Positions 33,825 to 43,294 of a DNA stretch of 64,000 nucleotides are shown here, one piece after another. This DNA is from Sphingomonas bacterium (GTDB lineage Bacteria; Pseudomonadota; Alphaproteobacteria; Sphingomonadales; Sphingomonadaceae), in contig JASBRX010000003.1 of the NCBI GenBank assembly GCA_030149245.1, positions 1 to 64,000 of the forward strand. Reading direction: 5' to 3'. Position numbers and translations under genes: made by a program. The notes under the pieces are model-generated. The model made no database searches. It was not told where the DNA came from and worked only from the letters and a program-made list of their open reading frames with translations. Each line of letters begins with the position of its first letter. Positions within the stretch are counted from its first letter, which is position 1.

Positions 33825-34496
33825 ATGCTTACGAAGAAGCAGCATGAGCTGATCTGCTTCATCGCCGACCGTCTGGCCGAGACCGGGGTTTCGCCCTCGT
33901 TCGAGGAGATGAAGGACGCGCTCGACCTCAAGTCCAAGTCGGGGGTCCACCGTCTGATTTCGGCATTGGAGGAACGCGGTTTCCTGCGCCGCCTGCCCAA
34001 TCGTGCGCGTGCGCTCGAAGTGGTCAAGATGCCCGAGCGGGGCGAGACCAAGAAGGCGGCAACGCCCAAGTCGACCGTCGTCGCGATGCCGCGCCCCGCG
34101 CCGCAACCGGCGAACGACGTGATCGAAATCCCGCTCCACGGCCGCATCGCGGCCGGCGTGCCGATCGAGGCAATGGAGGGATCGACGATGCTCCCCGTCC
34201 CCGCCGCATTGCTCGGTTCGGGCGATCATTACGCGCTCGAAGTTGCCGGTGACTCGATGGTCGAGGCCGGGATTTTCGACGGCGATTATGCGCTGATCCG
34301 TCGTCAGGAAACGGCGCGCGATGGCGAAATCGTGGTTGCCCTGATCGACGAGATGGAAGCGACGCTGAAGTACTTCCGGACCGAGGGTAGCATGGTCCGC
34401 CTCGACCCGGCAAACCGCAGCTACGACCCCCAGCGCTACCGCCCCGATCAGGTGCGCGTGCAGGGCAAGCTGGCCGGCCTGCTGCGTCGCTACTGA
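33825..34496 (+). CDS. lexA: SOS repressor LexA
   Basis: A 223-residue repressor. The N-terminal winged helix covers residues 1-65 ([17 protein letters not shown] and [16 protein letters not shown]). A linker follows, then the self-cleavage site Ala110-Gly111 in HGRIAAGVP and the catalytic dyad Ser144 (AGDSMVEAG) with Lys182 (EATLKYF). RecA-stimulated cleavage releases the SOS regulon. The start at 33825 follows GGGGACGTCCA; a longer frame upstream crosses the operator and is not credible. Confidence 0.95.
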   Translation: MLTKKQHELICFIADRLAETGVSPSFEEMKDALDLKSKSGVHRLISALEERGFLRRLPNRARALEVVKMPERGETKKAATPKSTVVAMPRPAPQPANDVIEIPLHGRIAAGVPIEAMEGSTMLPVPAALLGSGDHYALEVAGDSMVEAGIFDGDYALIRRQETARDGEIVVALIDEMEATLKYFRTEGSMVRLDPANRSYDPQRYRPDQVRVQGKLAGLLRRY

Positions 34497-34502
34497 CAAA
34501 CT

Positions 34503-34583
34503 TAAAGCCCCTCCCGTTTACGGGAGGGGTTTGGGGAGGGCCTGTCAGCGCAACCCCCGCTCGCCCTGAGCCTGTCGAAGGGC
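34503..34583. repeat. Hairpin and REP unit after lexA
   Basis: CCCCTCCCG-TTTA-CGGGAGGGG just after the lexA stop forms a 9-bp hairpin and may terminate lexA. At 34563-34583 lies a GCCCTGAGCCTGTCGAAGGG repeat, the sphingomonad REP family also found four times around 53.4-53.8 kb (in both orientations). Confidence 0.75.
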
Positions 34584-34608
34584 ATCGCAGAACGTTATGA
34601 GAGGCAGC

Positions 34609-35019
34609 ATGACCCTGACCGGCGGATGCCATTGCGGCGCGGTGCGCTACGCAATCGACGGCGAACCCATGCACGGCGGTCAGGCTTTGTGCCACTGCAC
34701 CGACTGCCGCCGCTGCGCCGGCGCACCGATGGTCGGCTGGGCGATGTACCCTGAGGACGCGCTGACGGTGACACAGGGCGGTCCCCGCGAATATGCCTCG
34801 TCCGACACCGGCCGCCGCTGGTTCTGCGAAACCTGCGGCACCGGGCTGTTCTACCGCAACGCGACCAACCTGCCCGGCCTCGTCGACATCCAGGCATCGA
34901 CCCTCGACGACCCCGACGCCGTCCCAGCCGCCGCCCACATCCAGACCGCCGACCGCATCGGCTGGATGCAGGACGCGCATAGCTTGCCGCAGTTCGAACG
35001 GTTTCCGGGCGGGGCGTGA
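34609..35019 (+). CDS. GFA/CENP-V family zinc protein
   Basis: A 136-residue protein with MTLTGGCHCGAVRYAIDG, LCHCTDCRRCAGAP and FCETCGTGLFYR, the zinc-cysteine pattern of the glutathione-dependent formaldehyde-activating (GFA) fold. Family members range from S-hydroxymethylglutathione synthase candidates to proteins of unknown role. The ATG at 34609 follows AGAGGCAGC; an ATG at 34597 overlaps that site. A lipid-anchored or membrane hypothetical gene starts 3 bp after the stop. Confidence 0.82.
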   Translation: MTLTGGCHCGAVRYAIDGEPMHGGQALCHCTDCRRCAGAPMVGWAMYPEDALTVTQGGPREYASSDTGRRWFCETCGTGLFYRNATNLPGLVDIQASTLDDPDAVPAAAHIQTADRIGWMQDAHSLPQFERFPGGA

Positions 35020-35022
35020 TCG

Positions 35023-35418
35023 TTGGGCTACTCCAACACGCGCGCTCGCGGATTGGGTTGTGTAGCGGGTCTGCTTGTCACCTTCCTGGCTGGCGCGGGC
35101 AGCTACGGGTTCATGACCGGGTATCTACCGGTCCGCCTCTTCGAGTCGGAGCGTTGGAAGCAGGTGGAGCGCGCCGACGATCAGGCACGCATTCACATGA
35201 TCGAGCATCTAATGTGGAGCAGGAAGCTCGACGGCTTGAGCCGCGGCGAATTGGTCGCGCTGTTGGGCGCACCGTCAAACGCGGACTACTTCCGCGACCG
35301 CGACTATGTCTATTGGCTCGGCAACGAGCGCTCGCTGTTCTCCATCGATTCCGAATGGCTCGTGATCGACGTGGATGCCTCTGGCCGCGTCTCGCACTAC
35401 GAGGTCGTGCGCGATTGA
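35023..35418 (+). CDS. Membrane-anchored hypothetical protein (BamE/SmpA-like layout)
   Basis: A 131-residue protein starting at a TTG three bases after the GFA stop. Residues 12-32 are a membrane anchor or uncleaved signal (CVAGLLVTFLAGAGSYGFM). The rest is periplasmic: LSRGELVALLGAPSNADYF, then DYVYWLGNERSLFSIDSEWLV and a strand ending SHYEVVRD. A 'helix, LLGxPs, strand' order resembles BamE/SmpA-like modules, but without a lipobox. Function is unknown. A-T content is slightly above that of the neighbours. Confidence 0.65.
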   Translation: MGYSNTRARGLGCVAGLLVTFLAGAGSYGFMTGYLPVRLFESERWKQVERADDQARIHMIEHLMWSRKLDGLSRGELVALLGAPSNADYFRDRDYVYWLGNERSLFSIDSEWLVIDVDASGRVSHYEVVRD

Positions 35419-35438
35419 GTTGAGCGCGACGCGCCCCC

Positions 35439-37574
35439 TCACCGCCCCGGCATCACCGTTTCCGCTTCCAACCAAGGATGCCGCGCCCCCGGTCGCCGCA
35501 CCGTCACCACCGTCGGCCGCTCTCCGAACGTGATCGCCACGCCACCCGTGGCCTCCAACATCGCCCAATCCAGCTTCAGCCATTTCGGCACGCACCCGCG
35601 CGGGAGCCAGCGGTCCGCCACGATGATGTCCGCCGACGCACAGAACGCCACCATCTCGCGCCACGGCACGCGATAGCCGCTGCGCGTCGCCGCGATCCGC
35701 CATTCGCGCCCGCCGCGCTCGATCGTCACCATGCACAGGTCCGCACTGCACCGCGCGCTCTGCTGTTCGGCCAGCGCGGGGAGCTCGGCATCCACCCCGC
35801 CATTTTCCGCCAGCGTGTCGCGCACATAATCCCCCGCACGATCGCGCAGCAGCGCCAGCTCGCCATTCTCCATCCGCAGCGCCAGGTGCCGACCGTCGCC
35901 CGTGACCAGCAGGTCCGGCATCGGCGTCGCCAGCGCCCAGATCGCGCCCGCCGCCACCGGCACCAGCCCCGCCAACCGCACCCGCGTCCGCCACAAAGCG
36001 ATCCACACGCCGCCCACCACCATCAGCGCATAAGCCCCGCCCGGCATCGCGGGGAGCATCGCCAGCGCGCCCGGCGCATTCGCGGCACTATGCGCGATCC
36101 ACAGCAACAGATGCAGCCCCTGCTCCGCCACCCACCAGAAGGGGGCGCCCAGTCCCATCGCATCGAACGCCAACCCCGCCGCCTCGAACGGCATCACGAC
36201 AAAGGTCGTCAGCGGAATCGCCACGATATTGGCGAGCGACCCGTACAGCCCGGACTTGTGGAAGTGATAGAGCGCAATCGGCGTCAGCGCGATCTCGACC
36301 ACCAGACCGGTCAATAACAGCGACGCAACACCCCGCGCCAGTCGCCTTCCCCATCCCTCCTCACGCCGCTCGAACCAGCCGCGCACGCGCTGGTTTTCGT
36401 ACAGCGCAACGATCGCGGTAACCGCGGCAAAGCTCATCTGGAAACTCGGCCCGACCAGCGCCTCGGGCCACAGCAGCAGCACGACCAGCGCGCCGAACGC
36501 GACGAGCCGCAGCGTGATCGCCTGTCGCCCCAGCATCATCGCCGCCAGCACCATCAGCGCCGCGATGCACGACCGCACCGTCGGCACCTCCGCCCCGGTC
36601 AGCAACGTGTACCCCACCGCCGCCAGCCCCGCGACACCCGCGGCAATGACCGGCAATGGCCAGCGCAGCGCCAGCGTCGGGCTGAGCGCGAGCAGCCGCA
36701 GCACCAGCAGCATCGTCGCGCCCACCACCGCCGTCACATGCAGCCCGCTGACCGACAGCAGATGCGCCAGCCCCGATCGCCGCAGGGCCTCGGCATCCTC
36801 CTCGCTGATCGCCCCGCGATCGCCGGTGACCAACGCCGCCGCAATCCCGCCCGCACTTCCCTCGACCCGCGACTGGACATGCGCGGTCAGCCGGGCGCGC
36901 AGTCCGCTATCGGGTCGCCCCGGCGCCAGCACCTCGACCGGCGCAAACCCTCGCCCCGTCGCGCCCAGCCCATCGAACCACGCGACTCGCTCGAAATCAT
37001 ACGCCCCCGGCACGGCGGGCGGCGCGGGCGGCATCAGCCGCGCCCGCACCCGCACGCGCGCGCCCGGCGTCAGCCCTTCGGGCATGTCCTTCACCGCCAG
37101 ATTGACCCGCACCAGCCCCGGCAGGCCTGTCCCCGCATCCGTCGCGATGCGCAACCGCACCAGCTCGCGCGCCGGCATCGGCTCGATCCGCTCGACGCTA
37201 CCGACAACCTGCACCACCGCCGACCGCGCGAGCACCGGTGCGGCAACGCGCTCGGCCCGCCACCACACCAGCGCACAGCCCAGCGCGACCAACAGCCCCG
37301 CCCATACCAGCGCCCGCGCCGCGCGCCCGCTGCGTCCCACCGCCAGCGCCGCCGCTGCCAGTGCCAGCCCGCCCAGGATCACCGCCCCCCAGCGCGCGGC
37401 ATCGGGCAGCGCGAACCACGCGGCGATCCCCGCCCCGATCATCACCGGCACCCACAGGAACAACTGCCCGCGCTCGGCCTCCAGCCAGCGCTCGACCCGC
37501 GCGGCGACGCCGCCCGGCCATGCCGGGGTCGGGAACCGCATCGGCCCCCATGCGCGCGCGGCGTCGGTCCCCAT
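35439..37574 (-). CDS. comEC: ComEC/Rec2 family DNA-uptake channel protein, metallohydrolase domain degenerate
   Basis: A 711-residue membrane protein. After two or three N-terminal hydrophobic segments and an OB-like DUF4131 domain comes the Competence domain with GLAHLLSVSGLHVTAVVGA, LLTGAEVPTVRSCIAALMVL and many helices to about residue 560. The C-terminal 150 residues align in position with the metallo-beta-lactamase domain, but no H-x-H-x-D-H motif is visible. ComEC forms the inner-membrane pore for single-stranded DNA uptake. It is divergent from gltX with a 145-bp gap. Confidence 0.85.
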   Translation of the reverse strand: MGTDAARAWGPMRFPTPAWPGGVAARVERWLEAERGQLFLWVPVMIGAGIAAWFALPDAARWGAVILGGLALAAAALAVGRSGRAARALVWAGLLVALGCALVWWRAERVAAPVLARSAVVQVVGSVERIEPMPARELVRLRIATDAGTGLPGLVRVNLAVKDMPEGLTPGARVRVRARLMPPAPPAVPGAYDFERVAWFDGLGATGRGFAPVEVLAPGRPDSGLRARLTAHVQSRVEGSAGGIAAALVTGDRGAISEEDAEALRRSGLAHLLSVSGLHVTAVVGATMLLVLRLLALSPTLALRWPLPVIAAGVAGLAAVGYTLLTGAEVPTVRSCIAALMVLAAMMLGRQAITLRLVAFGALVVLLLWPEALVGPSFQMSFAAVTAIVALYENQRVRGWFERREEGWGRRLARGVASLLLTGLVVEIALTPIALYHFHKSGLYGSLANIVAIPLTTFVVMPFEAAGLAFDAMGLGAPFWWVAEQGLHLLLWIAHSAANAPGALAMLPAMPGGAYALMVVGGVWIALWRTRVRLAGLVPVAAGAIWALATPMPDLLVTGDGRHLALRMENGELALLRDRAGDYVRDTLAENGGVDAELPALAEQQSARCSADLCMVTIERGGREWRIAATRSGYRVPWREMVAFCASADIIVADRWLPRGCVPKWLKLDWAMLEATGGVAITFGERPTVVTVRRPGARHPWLEAETVMPGR

Positions 37575-37719
37575 CGGGGCGACAGCTTGGGCCAGCCCTA
37601 GTCCCTACGCAACCCACTCCAATACCCTACGTATCACTGCGGTTTGAAGCCTACGAAACCGCGTGCTAGGGGCGCAGCCGGCCATCCCGGCCACCCTGTA
37701 CAAGCTGGAGATCGCGCGG

Positions 37720-39147
37720 TTGAGCGCAATAGTTGAGCCTTCGGGCGCCACCATCGTTACGCGCTTCGCGCCCTCGCCCACCGGCTTCCTGCACATCGGC
37801 GGCGCGCGCACCGCTTTGTTCAACTGGCTGTTCGCCCGCCATCACGGCGGCAAGTTCCTGCTGCGGATCGAGGATACCGACCGCGCCCGCTCGACCGAGC
37901 CCGCCATCGCCGCGATCCTCGACGGGATGCGCTGGCTCGGCCTCGATTGGGATGGTGAGGAAGTCTATCAGTTCGCCCGCGCCGATCGCCATGCTGAGGT
38001 CGCGCACGCGATGCTGGAGAGCGGCCACGCCTATCGCTGCTGGATGACGCAGGAGGAAATCGCCGCCCAGCGTGAGGCGGCGCAGGCGGCGAAACAGCCC
38101 TATCGCATCCGCAGCCCGTGGCGCGAGCGCACCGACGGCCCGCTCGACCAGCCCTATGTCGTGCGCATCCGCGCCGAGCGCGAGGGCGCGACGATGATCC
38201 GCGACCTCGTCCAAGGCGAAGTGACGGTGCAGAATGCCGAGCTGGACGACATGGTCCTGCTGCGCTCGGACGGCACGCCGACCTATATGCTCGCGGTGGT
38301 CGTCGACGATCACGACATGGGCGTGACCCACGTCATCCGCGGCGACGATCACCTCAACAATGCCTTCCGCCAGCTGACGATCATCCGCGCGATGGGGTGG
38401 GCCGAGCCGACCTATGCCCATATCCCGCTGATCCACGGCGCGGACGGGGCAAAGCTGTCGAAGCGGCACGGCGCGCTGGGCGTCGATAGCTATCGCGACG
38501 AACTCGGCGTGCTGCCCGAAGCCTTGTTCAACCACCTGCTCCGCCTTGGCTGGGGGCATGGCGATGCCGAGATCATCGATCGGGCGCAGGCGATCGAGTG
38601 GTTCAGCCTCGACGGCGTCGGCAAGTCGCCATCGCGCTTCGACCTCAAGAAACTCGACAGCCTCAACGGCCATTATATTCGCGCTGCCGACGATGCCCGC
38701 CTCGCCGAACTCGCTGCGAAATTCCTGCCGTTCGATCCGACGGCGGAACAGCGCGATCTTCTGCAGCGCAGCATGCACGCGCTCAAGCCGCGCGCTGCCA
38801 GCCCGATCGAAATCGCCAATGGCGCGGCCTTCCTGTTCGCCACCCGTCCGCTCGAAATCGACGCAGATGCAGCGCCGCTGCTTGAAGGCCCGGCACGCGA
38901 ACTTATTTCGCAACTGCACAGCGCGCTTGACGCGGTGGCGGACTGGAATACGGAAGCACTCGAAGCTGCGGTACGTGAGGTCGCAGAGTCGGCGGGGGTC
39001 AAACTGGGCGCGGTGGCACAGCCATTGCGCGCGGCGCTCACCGGCAAGCGCACCTCACCGGGGATTTACGACGTGCTCTTCCTGCTGGGGCGCGACGAAA
39101 GCCTCGGCCGCATTGCAGATCAGATGACGGCCTCCCCGGGCAATTGA
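37720..39147 (+). CDS. gltX: Glutamyl-tRNA synthetase
   Basis: A 475-residue class I synthetase. The HIGH-type motif is [21 protein letters not shown] and the KMSKS-type motif is [24 protein letters not shown] and [11 protein letters not shown] are also typical. The start is uncertain: the best is TTG at 37720 (protein [19 protein letters not shown]) with GGAG 9 bp upstream. gltA follows after 29 bp. A bacterium using the amidotransferase route may carry a second gltX elsewhere, which cannot be judged here. Confidence 0.92.
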   Translation: MSAIVEPSGATIVTRFAPSPTGFLHIGGARTALFNWLFARHHGGKFLLRIEDTDRARSTEPAIAAILDGMRWLGLDWDGEEVYQFARADRHAEVAHAMLESGHAYRCWMTQEEIAAQREAAQAAKQPYRIRSPWRERTDGPLDQPYVVRIRAEREGATMIRDLVQGEVTVQNAELDDMVLLRSDGTPTYMLAVVVDDHDMGVTHVIRGDDHLNNAFRQLTIIRAMGWAEPTYAHIPLIHGADGAKLSKRHGALGVDSYRDELGVLPEALFNHLLRLGWGHGDAEIIDRAQAIEWFSLDGVGKSPSRFDLKKLDSLNGHYIRAADDARLAELAAKFLPFDPTAEQRDLLQRSMHALKPRAASPIEIANGAAFLFATRPLEIDADAAPLLEGPARELISQLHSALDAVADWNTEALEAAVREVAESAGVKLGAVAQPLRAALTGKRTSPGIYDVLFLLGRDESLGRIADQMTASPGN

Positions 39148-39176
39148 CACGGACGGCTGAAGGAAAGGAAGTGACG

Positions 39177-40451
39177 ATGACCGACTCCACCCTCAATCTG
39201 GGCGACAAGGCATATCCCGTGCGACAGGGTAGCGTCGGCCCGGAGGTCGTCGACATCCGCAAATTCTATGCCCAGACGGGCATGTTCACCTACGACCCCG
39301 GCTTCACCTCGACCGCATCGTGCGAGAGCGGCCTCACCTATATCGACGGCGATCAGGGCATCCTGCTGCATCGCGGCTATCCGATCGACCAGCTCGCCGA
39401 ACAGTCGAGCTTCATGGAAGTCGCCTATCTGCTGCTGAACGGCGAGCTGCCGAACGGCGACGAACTCGGCAAGTTCACCCACACGATCAGCCGCCACACG
39501 ATGCTGCACGAACAGCTCGCGACCTTCTATCGCGGCTTCCGTCGCGACGCGCACCCGATGGCGATCATGTGCGGCGTTGTCGGCGCACTCTCGGCCTTCT
39601 ACCACGATTCGACCGACATCAGCGATCCGCACCAGCGCATGGTGGCCAGCCACCGCCTGATCGCCAAGATGCCGACGATCGCGGCGATGGCGTACAAGTA
39701 CAGCGTGGGTCAGCCGTTCCTGTATCCCGACAATTCGCTGTCCTATACCGGCAACTTCCTGCGCATGACCTTCGGCGTCCCGGCGGAGGAGTATGTCGTC
39801 GATCCGATCATCGAATCGGCGATGGACAAGATCTTCATCCTCCACGCCGATCACGAGCAGAATGCGTCGACCTCGACGGTCCGTCTCGCGGGCTCGTCGG
39901 GCGCCAATCCCTTCGCGTGCATCGCGGCCGGCATCGCCTGCCTCTGGGGCCCGGCGCATGGCGGCGCGAACGAAGCCGCGCTCAACATGCTGCGTGAGAT
40001 CGGCCATCCCGATCGCATCCCGGAATATATCGCCCGCGCGAAGAACAAGGACGACCCGTTCCGCCTGATGGGCTTTGGCCACCGCGTGTACAAGAATTTC
40101 GACCCGCGCGCGAAGGTGCTGTCGAAGGCCGCGACCGAAGTGCTCGACAAGCTCGGCATCAGCGATCCGGTGCTCGACACCGCCCGCGAACTGGAGCGGA
40201 TCGCGCTCAGCGACGATTACTTCATCGAGAAGAAGCTGTATCCGAATGTCGATTTCTACTCGGGCGTGATTCTGTCGGCGATCGGCTTCCCGACGACCAT
40301 GTTCACCGTCCTTTTTGCGCTTGCCCGCACCGTCGGCTGGGTCGCGCAGTGGAACGAAATGATCAGCGATCCCGACCAGAAGATCGGCCGCCCGCGCCAG
40401 CTCTACACCGGCCCGACCCAGCGCGATTACGTGCCGGTCAGCCAGCGCTGA
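39177..40451 (+). CDS. gltA: Citrate synthase
   Basis: A 424-residue type II (hexameric, NADH-sensitive class) citrate synthase condensing acetyl-CoA and oxaloacetate. Active-site regions are [20 protein letters not shown] (His), [14 protein letters not shown] (His), [17 protein letters not shown] (His/Arg) and [16 protein letters not shown] (Asp). GGAAAGGAAGTGACG precedes the ATG. A strong terminator-like hairpin follows the stop. Confidence 0.96.
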   Translation: MTDSTLNLGDKAYPVRQGSVGPEVVDIRKFYAQTGMFTYDPGFTSTASCESGLTYIDGDQGILLHRGYPIDQLAEQSSFMEVAYLLLNGELPNGDELGKFTHTISRHTMLHEQLATFYRGFRRDAHPMAIMCGVVGALSAFYHDSTDISDPHQRMVASHRLIAKMPTIAAMAYKYSVGQPFLYPDNSLSYTGNFLRMTFGVPAEEYVVDPIIESAMDKIFILHADHEQNASTSTVRLAGSSGANPFACIAAGIACLWGPAHGGANEAALNMLREIGHPDRIPEYIARAKNKDDPFRLMGFGHRVYKNFDPRAKVLSKAATEVLDKLGISDPVLDTARELERIALSDDYFIEKKLYPNVDFYSGVILSAIGFPTTMFTVLFALARTVGWVAQWNEMISDPDQKIGRPRQLYTGPTQRDYVPVSQR

Positions 40452-40476
40452 GCTTCAGGCTGAATTGAGGAAAATC

Positions 40477-40507
40477 ACGGGGATCGTCGCAACGCGGCGG
40501 TCCCCGT
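40477..40507 (+). terminator. Rho-independent-type terminator after gltA
   Basis: ACGGGGA (40477-40483) pairs with TCCCCGT (40501-40507) and the inner bases TCGTCGC/GCGGCGG extend the stem with two G-U pairs around a 3-nt loop. TTTCGTTT follows. It starts 26 bp past the gltA stop. Confidence 0.75.
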
Positions 40508-40542
40508 TTCGTTTGAGCCGCTAATCCGAACCGGAGATCCTC

Positions 40543-40734
40543 ATGCGTCGCACCATTCTCGCTTTTGTCGGAATCTTCGCGATCCTGGTCGGCCTGCTGT
40601 GGGTCGCGCAAGGGCTCGGCCTGCTCAACTGGCCGCCGCAGAGCTTCATGATCGCCGACCGCGAATGGGCGTTGCGCGGCGCAGCGCTGGCTGCGGTGGG
40701 CGCGATTCTGGTGGCGGCAATGCGTCGCCGCTAA
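40543..40734 (+). CDS. Small inner-membrane protein
   Basis: A 63-residue protein with two hydrophobic helices, RTILAFVGIFAILVGLLWVA and LRGAALAAVGAILVAAMRRR, joined by a short loop with NWPPQSFMIADREW. The Arg-rich ends favour both termini in the cytoplasm. CCGGAGATCCTC precedes the ATG at normal spacing. Function is unknown. It follows the gltA terminator, so it is transcribed separately. Confidence 0.65.
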   Translation: MRRTILAFVGIFAILVGLLWVAQGLGLLNWPPQSFMIADREWALRGAALAAVGAILVAAMRRR

Positions 40735-40738
40735 CCGG

Positions 40739-41503
40739 TCAACGCGCGACGATCACGTATAGGCCCACCGCGATCACCACGATCGCGAACAGCTTTTCCA
40801 GCAGCCCCTTGCGCGCCGCCATCCGCTTGCCGATCGCGATGCCCGCGACCGCGCCGCCGATCCCGCCCAGCAGCATCAGCCCGGCAATCCGCCAGTCGAC
40901 ATAGCCTGACAGCGCATAGGATCCCGCCGTGGTCGCGCCGAGCGCGCTGACCACGACCAGCGACGTGCCCGCCGCGTAACTCAGCGGCATCCGCGTCGCC
41001 GCGATCAGCGCGGGCACGATCAGGAATCCGCCGCCGATCCCGAAAAAGCCCGAGGCCAGGCCGACCGCCAATCCCGCCGGAACCAGGCGCGGCACCAAAT
41101 GCCGCGCGGTGGCACGGCTCAGCCGCACATCAGGCTGTTCCACCCCGCGCCGCTTGCGGAACATCGACAGGCCGATGGCGATCATCAACAGCCCGAACAG
41201 CAGCAACAGCCGCTGGCCATCCATCGCCTTGCCCAATTCCGCTCCCGACGCCGCACCCGCGACGCCCGCCACCGCGAACAGCGCACCGCAGCGCCACTTG
41301 ACCGTCCCCGCGCGGGCATGGCCGATCAGCCCCGCCAGCGCATTGGCCGCCACCGCCACCGCCGCCGTCCCGATCGCCGCATGCGCCGATCCGACGCCCA
41401 CGACATGGACGAGCAGCGGCACCGCGAGGATCGACCCGCCGCCGCCGACCAGGCCCAGGACCAGGCCGATCAGCGCGCCTGACAGGATGGTGGCGGCGAG
41501 CAT
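40739..41503 (-). CDS. TSUP (TauE/SafE) family sulfur-compound exporter
   Basis: A 254-residue transporter with eight hydrophobic segments in two repeats; the repeated motifs GLVLGLVGGGGSILAVPLLV and GLASGFFGIGGGFLIVPALI are diagnostic. TSUP members move sulfite, thiosulfate or organosulfonates. Here it is the third gene after a BigR-type repressor and a rhodanese and divergent from a persulfide dioxygenase, so export of sulfite made from sulfide oxidation is likely. The gap to the rhodanese gene is 6 bp. Confidence 0.87.
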   Translation of the reverse strand: MLAATILSGALIGLVLGLVGGGGSILAVPLLVHVVGVGSAHAAIGTAAVAVAANALAGLIGHARAGTVKWRCGALFAVAGVAGAASGAELGKAMDGQRLLLLFGLLMIAIGLSMFRKRRGVEQPDVRLSRATARHLVPRLVPAGLAVGLASGFFGIGGGFLIVPALIAATRMPLSYAAGTSLVVVSALGATTAGSYALSGYVDWRIAGLMLLGGIGGAVAGIAIGKRMAARKGLLEKLFAIVVIAVGLYVIVAR

Positions 41504-41509
41504 GATCGC

Positions 41510-42031
41510 TTACCCCGCCTGCAGCGCGCGGTTCCACGGCATCCGCCGCAGCAACAGCGCCATGCCGCACCAGCCGGTCGTTCCGGCAAAGGTCAGCCCG
41601 GCACCGACAAACGCCGCCAGCCCAAAGAAGCCCGGATGGACCAGAAAGCCGAGCACGACGCCAATCAGCGTCAGCGACCCCGCGCCGATCTGCACCTGCC
41701 GCATGATCTCCAGCGGTTGCTTGCGATCGACCGCAGTCGGCAGCCCGGCGTTGCGCCAGCCATCGATCCCCCCTTCGAGCAGGTGACAGGGGGACCCGCC
41801 CGCAGCGGCACGCAGCGCATCGGCATTGGCCTGCGTGCGCATCCCCGACCGGCAATGGAATACCAAAGGCCGCCCGAGCGCCGCCACCTCACCGATCCGG
41901 GCCAGCGGCACATTGACCGCGCCGGGAATCTTCTCGCGCGCATGTTCGTCCGCCTCGCGGATATCGATCAGCACCGCGCCGGCCTCCACCGCCCGCCGCG
42001 CATCGGCAGGCGCAATCGCCTTGATCGTCAT
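41510..42031 (-). CDS. Rhodanese with C-terminal DUF2892 membrane domain (YgaP-like)
   Basis: A 173-residue protein. The rhodanese domain (residues 1-105) has LIDIREADEHAREKIPGA and the active-site loop PLVFHCRSGMRTQAN with catalytic Cys, then LLEGGIDGWRNAGLP. The remainder is a two-helix DUF2892 domain (SLTLIGVVLGFLVHPGFFGL, GMALLLRRMPWNRALQ). It carries sulfane sulfur at the membrane. It lies 4 bp after the repressor gene and 6 bp before the TSUP exporter. Confidence 0.9.
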   Translation of the reverse strand: MTIKAIAPADARRAVEAGAVLIDIREADEHAREKIPGAVNVPLARIGEVAALGRPLVFHCRSGMRTQANADALRAAAGGSPCHLLEGGIDGWRNAGLPTAVDRKQPLEIMRQVQIGAGSLTLIGVVLGFLVHPGFFGLAAFVGAGLTFAGTTGWCGMALLLRRMPWNRALQAG

Positions 42032-42035
42032 GTCG

Positions 42036-42350
42036 TCAGTCCTTGCAATAAAGTTCGTAGAGGGTGGCGAGCAACGCCTCGGTCCGCGGATCGGCGATGC
42101 GGTACCAGAGTGTCTGACCCTCGCGCCGAAAGGCGACGAGCCCCTCGTCGCGCATCTTGGCCAGATGCTGCGACAGCGCCGATTGCGACAGCGCGACCGC
42201 CCCCGCCAGGTCGGTCACGTTCATCTCGCCATGTTCGACCAGCTTGCACAGCACCATCAGGCGGCGGCCATTGCCCATTGCCTTGAGCAGCGCGGCAACG
42301 CCGTCCGCCTTCGCGGTAAAGGTCGTCAGGTCCATCGGAGCTTTCAGCAT
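42036..42350 (-). CDS. bigR: ArsR-family persulfide-responsive repressor (BigR/SqrR-like)
   Basis: A 104-residue winged-helix repressor: MNVTDLAGAVALSQSALSQHLAKMRDEGLVAFRREGQTLWYRI. Two cysteines, Cys35 in LMVLCKLVEHGE and Cys102 in ELYCKD, match the dithiol pair of BigR/SqrR that forms a polysulfide bridge with sulfane sulfur. No metal-site Cys pair of ArsR type is present. The start at 42350 follows AAGGAAGCGCAG. It should repress its own operon and the divergent dioxygenase through the AT-rich palindrome at 42362-42405. Confidence 0.88.
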   Translation of the reverse strand: MLKAPMDLTTFTAKADGVAALLKAMGNGRRLMVLCKLVEHGEMNVTDLAGAVALSQSALSQHLAKMRDEGLVAFRREGQTLWYRIADPRTEALLATLYELYCKD

Positions 42351-42361
42351 CTGCGCTTCCT

Positions 42362-42405
42362 TGCATTAGGTATTGCTAATTTAGATAATGCTTATATATT
42401 GTCAA
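42362..42405. promoter_or_regulatory. Overlapping divergent promoters with BigR-type operator
   Basis: The plus promoter reads TTGCAT (42362-42367), 16 nt, GATAAT (42384-42389). The minus promoter reads TTGACA (42405-42400), 16 nt, TAAATT (42383-42378). The perfect inverted repeat ATTAG-N6-CTAAT (42365-42380) overlaps both, within an AT-rich island unusual for this genome. It is a good operator for the adjacent repressor. Confidence 0.75.
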
Positions 42406-42424
42406 GCATCGAATGGAGGACGCC

Positions 42425-43291
42425 ATGCAACCCGTGATCGAAGCATTCTTCGACGAACCCACCAACACCGTGACCTATCTGGTCGCCGACCCCGCCACAG
42501 GTGATGCCGCAGTGATCGACCCGGTCCACGACTATGATCCCGCCAGCGGTGAGGTCGACTCGACCTCGGTCGATCAGGTTCTGGCACGCGCGGAGGCACG
42601 CGGCTTGCGGATCGTCATGGTGCTCGAAACCCATGCCCATGCCGATCATCTGTCGGGCGCACCGTTGATCAAGGCGCGGACCGGCGCATGGATCGGCATC
42701 GGCGAGCATATCCGCGACGTGCAGAAGATCTTCCGCCCGGTGTTCAACCTCACCGACCTCAAGACCGACGGGTCGGACTTCGACCGGCTGTTCGGTGATG
42801 GCGAGCGGTTCGCGCTGGGCGAACTGGAGGTCGAGGTGCTGCACGTCCCCGGCCATACCCCCGCCGACATCGCCTATCGCATCGGCGACGCGGTATTCGT
42901 CGGCGATACGTTGTTCATGCCGGATTATGGCACCGCGCGCGCGGATTTTCCGGGTGGCGATGCCCGCACGCTCTACCGCTCGATCCGCAAATTGCTGGCG
43001 CTACCCGACGAAACCCGCCTGTTCCTGTGCCACGATTACAAGGCGCCGGGTCGCGAAGACTATCGCTGGGAAACCACCGTCGGCGCGCAACGCCGCGACA
43101 GCGTGCATGTCCATGACGGGGTAAGCGAGGACGCATTCGTCGTCATGCGCGAAGCGCGCGACGCAACGCTGGCGGTGCCTAAACTCCTGCTCCCCGCGAT
43201 CCAGGTCAATGTCCGCGCAGGGCAGCTTCCCGAAGCGGAAGACAATGGCGTCCGCTACCTGCGCATCCCCGTCAAGCCGCGCGCGGCGTGA
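42425..43291 (+). CDS. blh: Persulfide dioxygenase, ETHE1/Blh-type metallo-beta-lactamase protein
   Basis: A 288-residue MBL-fold enzyme. The iron-site motif is LETHAHADHLSG (His70, His72, Asp74, His75), followed by VLHVPGHTP and FVGDTLFMPDYGTARADFPGGD, typical of the Blh/ETHE1 branch that oxidises glutathione persulfide to sulfite. Start ATG at 42425 with GGAGG 8 bp upstream. It is divergent from the bigR-rhodanese-TSUP operon and shares its operator. Together they detoxify sulfide: persulfide is oxidised and sulfite exported. Confidence 0.9.
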   Translation: MQPVIEAFFDEPTNTVTYLVADPATGDAAVIDPVHDYDPASGEVDSTSVDQVLARAEARGLRIVMVLETHAHADHLSGAPLIKARTGAWIGIGEHIRDVQKIFRPVFNLTDLKTDGSDFDRLFGDGERFALGELEVEVLHVPGHTPADIAYRIGDAVFVGDTLFMPDYGTARADFPGGDARTLYRSIRKLLALPDETRLFLCHDYKAPGREDYRWETTVGAQRRDSVHVHDGVSEDAFVVMREARDATLAVPKLLLPAIQVNVRAGQLPEAEDNGVRYLRIPVKPRAA

Positions 43292-43294
43292 GCG

